Assembly: GCA_030835085.1 (NCBI GenBank)
Contig: JAUQWQ010000003.1
Coordinates: 1-59,590, forward strand
DNA: 59,590 bases
Origin: Ignavibacteria bacterium
GTDB taxonomy: Bacteria; Bacteroidota; Ignavibacteria; Tepidaquicellales; OLB5
Direction: 5' to 3'
Each line of letters begins with the position of its first letter. Within the stretch, counting starts at the first letter, position 1. A program made the translations under genes and the position numbers. The notes under the pieces are model-generated. The model did no database searches. It worked only from the letters and a program-made list of their open reading frames with translations, and was not told the origin of the DNA. This document shows positions 54,318 to 59,590 of the stretch, piece after piece.

Positions 54318-54977
54318 TTGAGACTTACGATATATGGCAGAAGTACTGTGATCAAAGCACTTGTTATTACGCTGGCACTTGATCTTGCTGCGCTTTTAGT
54401 ACCAAATGAAATTGCTAAACTTGTGCTCCTGCTGGTTTCCATTGTATTCATTTCATTTACCTTGTATTTCTTCCGTGACCCGCTGAGGCAGATACCTGAA
54501 AACCTGAAAAGCGGCGATGTTCTTTCACCGGCTGACGGTAAAGTAATGATGATCGAAGAATTACAGGAAAATGAGTTTATAAAGGGTCCTGCTAAAGTGA
54601 TCGGGATTTTTCTATCCCCATTGAATGTTCATGTTAACAGGGTACCGATATCAGGGACAGTTAAATTCTACCAGTATATAAAAGGTGAATTCATTGCCGC
54701 TTATGACCACGCTTCCGCTGATAAAAATGAAAGAACAGTAATTGGCATTGAAGGTGAACGGTTTAAGGTGCTCTTCAAACAGATAACAGGATTTGTTGCA
54801 AGGCGTATTGTTTGTGAATTGAGAGTCGGTGATAATGTTAAAATTGGCGAAAAATTCGGAATGATAAAATTCGGTTCAAGAACCGATGTTATCCTTCCTG
54901 TAAATGCGAATATTAAAGTGAGTGTTAACCAAAAAGTAACGGGCGGTATCACACTCCTTGCGGAGGTTCCTGAATAA
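54318..54977 (+). CDS. psd: Phosphatidylserine decarboxylase proenzyme (short form), TTG start
   Basis: A 219-residue membrane enzyme that makes phosphatidylethanolamine from phosphatidylserine. An N-terminal hydrophobic hairpin (residues about 11-52) is followed by YFFRDPLRQIP, the LSPADGKV motif (Asp73), PLNVHVNRVP (His105) and the self-cleavage site FGSRTD (Gly186-Ser187), where the Ser becomes the pyruvoyl group. The short type lacks the long N-terminal extension of the E. coli enzyme. The start is TTG at 54318: the segment from there (RLTIYGRSTVI) fits the family; a GTG at codon 11 would cut it short. pssA follows directly. Confidence 0.92.
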   Translation: MRLTIYGRSTVIKALVITLALDLAALLVPNEIAKLVLLLVSIVFISFTLYFFRDPLRQIPENLKSGDVLSPADGKVMMIEELQENEFIKGPAKVIGIFLSPLNVHVNRVPISGTVKFYQYIKGEFIAAYDHASADKNERTVIGIEGERFKVLFKQITGFVARRIVCELRVGDNVKIGEKFGMIKFGSRTDVILPVNANIKVSVNQKVTGGITLLAEVPE

Positions 54978-55751
54978 GTGAAAAACCGCATGGGATTCAT
55001 ACCAAGCTTATTCACAGTGCTGAACCTGTTCTGCGGGTTTATGTCAATTATTAACGCTGATACGCTGAATTTTGAACAGGCAGCTCTGTTTATTCTATAT
55101 GCCGGATTGTTTGATATGTTTGATGGTGTGGTTGCCAGATTCACCGGTACATCTTCAAAATTCGGTGTTGAGCTTGATTCCCTTGCAGACCTGGTTTCCT
55201 TTGGGGTAGCTCCTTCGTTCATTTTATACAAAGTATATTTCTTCTCGCTTGATGGGCTTGGAATAGCACTATCGGCACTGATAATGATATTCGGCGCATT
55301 GCGCCTTGCGAGATTCAACGCGCAGCTTGTCGGATTTGATAAAAATTATTTCAGCGGTGTGCCTGTACCGATTCCCGCCGTTACTGTTTCATCATTTATT
55401 CTGTATTATTACAACCTGAATTTTAACTCACATGTAAGTGAAATTTTTATTTACTGTATTGCAATAGTACTGCCGCTGCTTATGGTAAGTAAATTTAAAT
55501 ACGATACCACTCCAAAGTTCAATAAACGCGAAGTAAAAGAGCATCCGGTTAAGACTATCATTGTGATACTTTCAGTTATTTTGATAATTGCAACGAAAGG
55601 CGAAGGGCTTTTCGCATTTTGCCTGTTCTATATCAGTACGGGGATATTCCGCAGCACCAAAAACCAGGTGCGCAAATTTTTTTTCAGCAAAAAGGTGAGC
55701 AGTGATGAATCTGATGCGGATGAAAATCTGAAACTGAAGGAATCGAATTAG
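54978..55751 (+). CDS. pssA: CDP-diacylglycerol-serine O-phosphatidyltransferase
   Basis: A 257-residue integral membrane enzyme that forms phosphatidylserine, the substrate of the psd product encoded just upstream. It has the complete CDP-alcohol phosphotransferase motif: Asp46, Asp49-Gly50, Ala53-Arg54, Gly63, Asp67 and Asp71. About seven transmembrane helices follow. The start is GTG, immediately after the psd stop (TAAGTG), so the two steps of phosphatidylethanolamine synthesis are translationally coupled. The C-terminal tail is charged. Its stop directly abuts the stop of the convergent toxin gene, leaving no intergenic base. Confidence 0.95.
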   Translation: MKNRMGFIPSLFTVLNLFCGFMSIINADTLNFEQAALFILYAGLFDMFDGVVARFTGTSSKFGVELDSLADLVSFGVAPSFILYKVYFFSLDGLGIALSALIMIFGALRLARFNAQLVGFDKNYFSGVPVPIPAVTVSSFILYYYNLNFNSHVSEIFIYCIAIVLPLLMVSKFKYDTTPKFNKREVKEHPVKTIIVILSVILIIATKGEGLFAFCLFYISTGIFRSTKNQVRKFFFSKKVSSDESDADENLKLKESN

Positions 55752-56036
55752 TTATTTTGGTCTTTGTCTTGTATCGATGAAATTTAAAATTATTAGCTTA
55801 TTATCTTTAATTCTGTAGTAAACTTTTATTTGTTTAGTAACCAGGAATCCTCTTATTTCTTTTATATCATCAATTATCGTACCAATTTCAGGAAATATGG
55901 ATAATACATCCAGAGTTTCATAAAGATGTTCAAGAAATTCATTTGCTACTCGGACTGACCATTCGGATTTTAGATATATAAGGGTTGAATCGAGTTTATT
56001 ATCGGCTCTTTTATTAAATACTATTTTGAGAGCCAT
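55752..56036 (-). CDS. RelE/ParE-family toxin
   Basis: A 94-residue protein with the RelE/ParE fold pattern: an N-terminal strand ALKIVFNKRADNKLDSTLIYL, helices with LEHLYETLDVLSIFPEIGTI, and C-terminal strands IRGFLVTKQIKVYYRIKDNKLIILNFIDTRQRPK. The latter matches the ParE-type ending (YRIxxxxIxIxxixDxRxxP). Toxins of this group either cut mRNA or poison gyrase; the sequence alone does not decide. It overlaps the antitoxin gene by 16 bases, as expected for a coupled pair. Confidence 0.8.
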   Translation of the reverse strand: MALKIVFNKRADNKLDSTLIYLKSEWSVRVANEFLEHLYETLDVLSIFPEIGTIIDDIKEIRGFLVTKQIKVYYRIKDNKLIILNFIDTRQRPK

Positions 56037-56269
56037 TCTTTATGTTTTGCTTTTACATCTTCATAATTTATAAGGTTCTCTTCATCGTTGCTTTCCTCAA
56101 ATGCATCCATTATTTCCTGCTTCTGGGAATCAGTTAGTGAATCCCACAGTTCAAATTTAGAATTTTTGTGACTGTAACTCATCGCCCTATAAAACCGTTC
56201 CAACAATAATTTGTTATCGATCTTATCGATCAGCTCATGAAATTCTTTCTTTATTGATTGTGTAGTCAT
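56021..56269 (-). CDS. Antitoxin of a RelE/ParE module
   Basis: An 82-residue acidic, helical protein upstream of and overlapping the toxin gene. It reads as KKEFHELIDKIDNKLLLERFYRAM, then ELWDSLTDSQKQEIMDAFEESNDEENLINYEDVKAKHKEWLSK. The final segment (NxIxxxxVKAKHKEWL) is common in antitoxins of the addiction-module component family, where it wraps the toxin. The N-terminal half would be the dimerisation and DNA-binding part. Autoregulation of the pair is typical but no operator was found. The cysteine desulfurase gene ends 31 bases upstream on the same strand. Confidence 0.75.
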   Translation of the reverse strand: MTTQSIKKEFHELIDKIDNKLLLERFYRAMSYSHKNSKFELWDSLTDSQKQEIMDAFEESNDEENLINYEDVKAKHKEWLSK

Positions 56270-56299
56270 AGTATAATTTAATGTTTTATTAAAAAAATT

Positions 56300-57451
56300 T
56301 CAAGAGATTATCTCTTTTAATCCTTTTATTAAACTATCAATATCTGATTCTGTGTTAAATCTGCCAAGTGAAATTCTGATGGATGTCCGCGCGGTAATAT
56401 CATCATATCCGATGGCTTTGAGCACATGTGATGGCTGTACTGAACCCGACGTGCAGGCAGAGCCGGATGATACCATGATTCCTTTCATATCCAGCTTTAT
56501 CAGCAATGTATCCGGATCGATCTTTGTAGTTTTGGGATCAAAGGATATGCTCACTATGTTTTGGAGGAACGTACCACCCTCCTTCGCTGAATTAACAATT
56601 ATCTTATCGCTGAATTGAGAGTTTAATTCAGCCAATAGCTTATGCCTTAGTTCATATGCTTTCTCAATATCAGAATCCATTTCAGCATTCAGTAATTCAA
56701 TGGCTTTCTTAAAACCGGCAATTGCGGGAATGTTTTCCGTCCCGCCGCGGCGGTCTCGCTCCTGTTTGCCGCCATGCATGAATTTATCAATAGGGGAATC
56801 TTTCTTAATATATAAAACGCCTAAACCCTTGGGTCCGTATATTTTATGACCGGAAAATGATGCGAAATTAACCCCGGTTTCTTCAACGCTGAACTTAACT
56901 TTCCCCAATGACTGAACCATATCACTATGAAGCATAATACCAGTATCTTTAATCAGACCTGCAATTGATGAAATATCATTTATTACACCAAGTTCATTAT
57001 TTGAGTGCATCACAGAAACAAGAAAGGTACTATCGGTTACTGAATCTTTTAATTCGTTCAGGTCAATTTCGCCATGTTTATTGGTCTTAAGATAAGTAAC
57101 ACTAATGCCGAATCTTGTTTTGAGATATTCAACTGTATCAAGTACTGCGGAGTGTTCAATTGCGGTAGTGATGATATGATCTTTTTTACCCAGATTATAA
57201 AAAGCAGAGCCTTTAATAGCAAAATTATTCGCCTCGGTTCCTCCTGAAGTGAAATATATCTCTGATGACCTTGAGCCTATGAAAGCTGCGAACTCATCAC
57301 GGGTATCTTCAAGCATTACCTTGGCTTTCCTGCCGGCTTCATGCACTGATGAAGGATTCCCGTAATTCTCACCAATCCATGGAAGCATAGCTTCTTTTAC
57401 TCTTGGGTCAATCGGTGTTGTTGCGGCATTATCTAAATATATCAGGCTCAT
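56300..57451 (-). CDS. Cysteine desulfurase (NifS/IscS type)
   Basis: A 383-residue PLP enzyme that removes sulfur from cysteine for iron-sulfur clusters and thio-modifications. It starts MSLIYLDNAATTPID; the PLP-contacting His100 is in IEHSAVLDT, the PLP lysine is Lys203 in SGHKIYGPKG, and the persulfide Cys333 is in SSGSACTSGSVQPSHVL. The length and the SGSACTSG loop fit group I. I place the start at the ATG at 57451: an upstream in-frame TTG (57460) overlaps the -7 box, and the ATG fits the family N-terminus. No iscU or other cluster gene is next to it. Confidence 0.92.
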   Translation of the reverse strand: MSLIYLDNAATTPIDPRVKEAMLPWIGENYGNPSSVHEAGRKAKVMLEDTRDEFAAFIGSRSSEIYFTSGGTEANNFAIKGSAFYNLGKKDHIITTAIEHSAVLDTVEYLKTRFGISVTYLKTNKHGEIDLNELKDSVTDSTFLVSVMHSNNELGVINDISSIAGLIKDTGIMLHSDMVQSLGKVKFSVEETGVNFASFSGHKIYGPKGLGVLYIKKDSPIDKFMHGGKQERDRRGGTENIPAIAGFKKAIELLNAEMDSDIEKAYELRHKLLAELNSQFSDKIIVNSAKEGGTFLQNIVSISFDPKTTKIDPDTLLIKLDMKGIMVSSGSACTSGSVQPSHVLKAIGYDDITARTSIRISLGRFNTESDIDSLIKGLKEIIS

Positions 57452-57457
57452 AAGCAG

Positions 57458-57488
57458 CAAAGTTACCTGAAAATTCGGGGTTGTTCAA
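57458..57488 (-). promoter_or_regulatory. Promoter ATTG-N20-TAACTTTG, probably leaderless
   Basis: On the minus strand TTG at 57488-57486, 20-base spacer, TAACTTTG at 57465-57458, then six bases to the ATG at 57451. This would place the transcription start at or next to the start codon. Confidence 0.6.
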
Positions 57489-57545
57489 TTCATTTTGTTA
57501 TAGGGCAATATTCATAACAACATAGCACAAAAAAATATTTTAAGT

Positions 57546-57553
57546 TATCTTTG
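57546..57553 (+). promoter_or_regulatory. -7 box (TATCTTTG) for leaderless pyrD
   Basis: Perfect TAnnTTTG ending seven bases before the pyrD ATG. No -33 TTG is visible at 20 bases. The divergent cysteine desulfurase promoter is about 60 bases away. Confidence 0.5.
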
Positions 57554-57560
57554 TTCTACA

Positions 57561-58598
57561 ATGTATAAAAAAATAATCAGGCCGCTTTTATTTGACTACG
57601 ACCCCGAAAAAGTTCATAATTTTACGATAAACAGGCTTTCCGGTTCATTATTCCCTTCAATTTTAAAGCTGTTTTTAGGATTTGAAGATAAAAAACTTGA
57701 GACTAAAGTTGGCAGACTAACTTTCCGCAATCCAATAGGTCTTGCTGCCGGAATGGATAAGAACGCAACAGCACTTGCCGGCTGGGACGCAATGGGCTTT
57801 GGGTATGCGGAAGCAGGCACGGTAACTCCGCTGCCTCAGGATGGCAATCCCAAACCAAGGATGTTCCGTCTGCCTGAATACGGCGCTGTGATAAACAGGC
57901 TTGGTTTCAACAACGCGGGAGCAGATGAGTTTGAAAAGAACCTCGAAGCATCTAAAGAAAAAATAAGCAAAGATTTTATTGTTGGCGTAAACATAGGGAA
58001 GAATAAACACACAGAGCTTGATGACGCTTACCAGGATTATAAATTTTCGTTTGAAAAATGTTTTGAAACCGCTGATTACTTTACCATTAATGTAAGTTCA
58101 CCCAACACCGAAGGCTTGCGGCAGCTTCAGCAGAAGAAATTTCTTGATGAAATTTTGAAACATCTTCAGCAGCTGAATACTGAGCTTGATACCACATATT
58201 CAGATACTGCAAAAGATATTTACCTTAAAATAGCGCCTGACCTTACGGAGGCAGAGCTTGATGATATCATCCAGGTATCAATTGATAATAACATTACCGG
58301 GCTCATAGCAACAAATACAACTATCTCGAGGGATACTCTTCCGGAAGGAAAATATGAAAGCGGGGGACTCAGCGGTAAACCGCTTGAGCCTATTGCTAAT
58401 TCAGTAATAAAATATGTTATTAATAAAGCCTGCGGGAAACTTGTTGTAATTGCCTGCGGCGGGATATCATCATACGATGATGTAAAGGAAAAACTGGATC
58501 TTGGTGCTTCACTTGTACAGGTTTATACAGGTCTTATTTACGAAGGACCGGGGATGATCAAACAAATTAAGAAAGCAATGGCGGCATCGGGGAAATAA
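57561..58598 (+). CDS. pyrD: Dihydroorotate dehydrogenase, class 2 (quinone)
   Basis: A 345-residue membrane-associated flavoenzyme of pyrimidine synthesis, oxidising dihydroorotate with quinone as acceptor. The N-terminal helix region (residues 1-50), IRPLLFDYDPEKVHNFTI, is the class 2 quinone-access extension. Then follow GLAAGMDKNATALAGWDAMGFGYAEAGTVTPLPQDGNPKPRMFRL, INRLGFNNAG, and FTINVSSPNTEGLRQLQ with the catalytic Ser (179-180), which is Cys in class 1. The FMN-phosphate region near VIACGGISSYDDV and GASLVQVYTGLIYEGP completes it. A GNAT gene follows after eight bases. Confidence 0.96.
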   Translation: MYKKIIRPLLFDYDPEKVHNFTINRLSGSLFPSILKLFLGFEDKKLETKVGRLTFRNPIGLAAGMDKNATALAGWDAMGFGYAEAGTVTPLPQDGNPKPRMFRLPEYGAVINRLGFNNAGADEFEKNLEASKEKISKDFIVGVNIGKNKHTELDDAYQDYKFSFEKCFETADYFTINVSSPNTEGLRQLQQKKFLDEILKHLQQLNTELDTTYSDTAKDIYLKIAPDLTEAELDDIIQVSIDNNITGLIATNTTISRDTLPEGKYESGGLSGKPLEPIANSVIKYVINKACGKLVVIACGGISSYDDVKEKLDLGASLVQVYTGLIYEGPGMIKQIKKAMAASGK

Positions 58599-58606
58599 GT
58601 TACCTT

Positions 58607-59158
58607 ATGGAAATTAAATTTACAGAATTTAGAAGTTCAGAAAAAGACCAATTGATTGATTTTCTTTCATCCGGTTACTGGCAATTCCACAGCACTCCGC
58701 GAATTTCAAAGGAAAAACTTGAAAAGCAGTATGAATCTGGTTACTTTTCAGGAGAAGGCTGCAGAACATTTCTGATAAAAGATAAGACAGAAGATATTAT
58801 TATCGGTGTTATGAGATTGTTTGATCTTGGCTCCGTAAAAGATGATGATGAAACGCCCCTGTTTGATATAAAAATCAAAGAAGAATTCCGCGGTAAAGGT
58901 ATCGGCAAGCAGGCATTGGGCTGGCTGACTGATTTTGTGTTTTCAAACTATCCTGCTAAACTAAGATTTGAAGCCACAACAAGAATTGATAATATTGCAA
59001 TGCGCAGGGTTTTTGAAAATTGCGGCTTTGTTAAAGAAGCGCATTACCGCCAGGCATGGCCGGATGCTGAAGGGAAGAGGTATGATTGTACAGGTTACGC
59101 AATATTACGAAGTGACTGGATGAATAAAAGGAAAACGCCTGTTAAGTTTGAAGATTAA
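58607..59158 (+). CDS. GNAT acetyltransferase
   Basis: A 183-residue acetyltransferase. The central strand and acetyl-CoA loop read LFDIKIKEEFRGKGIGKQALGWLTDFVFSNY, followed by RFEATTRIDNIAMRRVFENCGFVKEAHYRQAWPDAEGKRYDCTGYAILRSDW, a RimL-like C-terminal half. The N-terminal part is less typical (SGYWQFHSTPRISKEKLEKQYESGYFSGEG). The substrate is unknown. It lies eight bases after pyrD, probably in the same transcript. A stem-loop overlaps its stop codon. Confidence 0.82.
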   Translation: MEIKFTEFRSSEKDQLIDFLSSGYWQFHSTPRISKEKLEKQYESGYFSGEGCRTFLIKDKTEDIIIGVMRLFDLGSVKDDDETPLFDIKIKEEFRGKGIGKQALGWLTDFVFSNYPAKLRFEATTRIDNIAMRRVFENCGFVKEAHYRQAWPDAEGKRYDCTGYAILRSDWMNKRKTPVKFED

Positions 59159-59180
59159 CAGGCGCTGATTGTGTTTTTTT
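59136..59180 (+). terminator. Possible terminator overlapping the stop codon
   Basis: Perfect 10-bp arms CGCCTGTTAA and TTAACAGGCG around a nine-base loop. The T-run (59174-59180) starts nine bases after the stem, so the hairpin is strong but the terminator is atypical. Confidence 0.5.
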
Positions 59181-59211
59181 ATTCTTCTAAATTAATTAGC
59201 ACGCAAATTAT

Positions 59212-59590
59212 TTATCCTTTGCTTCTGTTTTTTTCTATCCAGTTAAGCGCATAATCTGCAACTTCTTTCCAGTTCGGCAGACCCAATACCGAGTGGTTGT
59301 TGCCTTCAAATTCTTTAAATTCCTTCACGGATCCATTTTCTTTATACTTTTTAAAATTTGAATGGTTCAGGCCTGCGGGCATAATATGATCTTCTGAGCC
59401 CGCTATCATGAGAAGGGGGTTATGTTTCTTTTTAAAATCTACTTTCGCTACGTGAGTAAGCGCATCCCTGGAAATGTGTTTCGATTCAGGCACTACCAGC
59501 AGGTCATATGTTCTTCGTGCTTCAGCATCCGATTGACCGTTGGCAAAAGCATATTTCCATTGGTCTAAAGTAAACAGGAATGAATCTTTT
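59212..59590 (-). CDS. Alpha/beta hydrolase, C-terminal part (truncated by window)
   Basis: The reading frame is open to the right edge, so the true start lies outside the window; at least 125 residues are present. The visible portion has the catalytic Asp loop LLMIAGSEDHIMPAG and the catalytic His near EFEGNNHSVLGLPNW, followed by a final helix VADYALNWIEKNRSKG. This is the C-terminal half of a serine hydrolase of the alpha/beta fold. The nucleophile elbow is not in the window, so the substrate cannot be judged. Confidence 0.75.
   Translation of the reverse strand, partial: KDSFLFTLDQWKYAFANGQSDAEARRTYDLLVVPESKHISRDALTHVAKVDFKKKHNPLLMIAGSEDHIMPAGLNHSNFKKYKENGSVKEFKEFEGNNHSVLGLPNWKEVADYALNWIEKNRSKG

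Noticed and set aside
57452-57460. TTG start for the cysteine desulfurase (three residues longer)
   Set aside because: It overlaps the -7 box; the downstream ATG fits the family N-terminus and promoter spacing better.

Overview
The window looks like chromosomal DNA from a member of the Ignavibacteria or a close relative in the Bacteroidota/Chlorobiota group. This is an inference. It rests on 18 secreted proteins ending in a type IX secretion (T9SS) C-terminal sorting domain with the NYPNPFNP signature and a final Lys, on GldA/F/G-like ABC genes, on several TAnnTTTG promoter elements (the Bacteroidota -7 box), and on AT-rich intergenic DNA. I saw no rRNA, tRNA, CRISPR array, transposase or phage gene. 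No gene-free stretch exceeds 300 bases.

Layout. (1) 1-1100, minus strand: two secreted thioredoxin-fold proteins. (2) 1252-18203: nine T9SS cargo genes on the plus strand (beta-propellers, a purple-acid-phosphatase-like enzyme, a PQQ-propeller/PKD protein, and members of families A and B described below), interrupted by a minus-strand zinc-ribbon membrane protein. Several of these genes are followed by their own hairpin terminator. (3) 18462-22939: a GldA-GldF-GldG-DUF4340 ABC transport operon. (4) 23011-25443: a membrane-embedded spermidine-synthase-like protein. (5) 25520-38263, minus strand: seven T9SS cargo genes joined end to end by ATGA overlaps. (6) 38469-43147, minus strand: a multi-pass membrane protein, MltG and a GT-C glycosyltransferase with TPR repeats. 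(7) 43317-50231: a small membrane protein, two more T9SS cargo genes and a 1150-residue DUF4175-like coiled-coil protein. (8) 50467-59590: mostly housekeeping or accessory genes: DHFR-family reductase, rifamycin ADP-ribosyltransferase (arr), DUF4159 protein, acetyltransferases, purC-psd-pssA, a toxin-antitoxin pair, a cysteine desulfurase, pyrD, and a truncated alpha/beta hydrolase at the right edge.

The most unusual part is the secreted-protein system. About 30.6 kb of 59.6 kb (51 percent) encodes T9SS cargo. Two paralogous families recur. Family A is about 570 residues, of unknown function, and in the operon copies carries about nine conserved cysteines. Family B is made of Ycf48/BNR-like propellers with many TTNGGxNW repeats. 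In the seven-gene operon they occur in transcription order A5-B2-A4-B1-A3-A2-A1. In the gene at 6251-8737 a B-type propeller and an A-type domain are fused in one polypeptide, which suggests that separate A and B proteins work as partners at the cell surface.

A second unusual layer sits inside the sorting-domain coding regions. Three of them carry the same in-frame 23-nt palindrome at exactly the same loop, one carries a different 21-nt palindrome there, and two others have unrelated length expansions there. The other twelve sorting domains have an invariant spacing. This resembles palindromic elements colonising a permissive site in coding DNA. Coordinates and motifs were read by eye; no alignment or database search was run.
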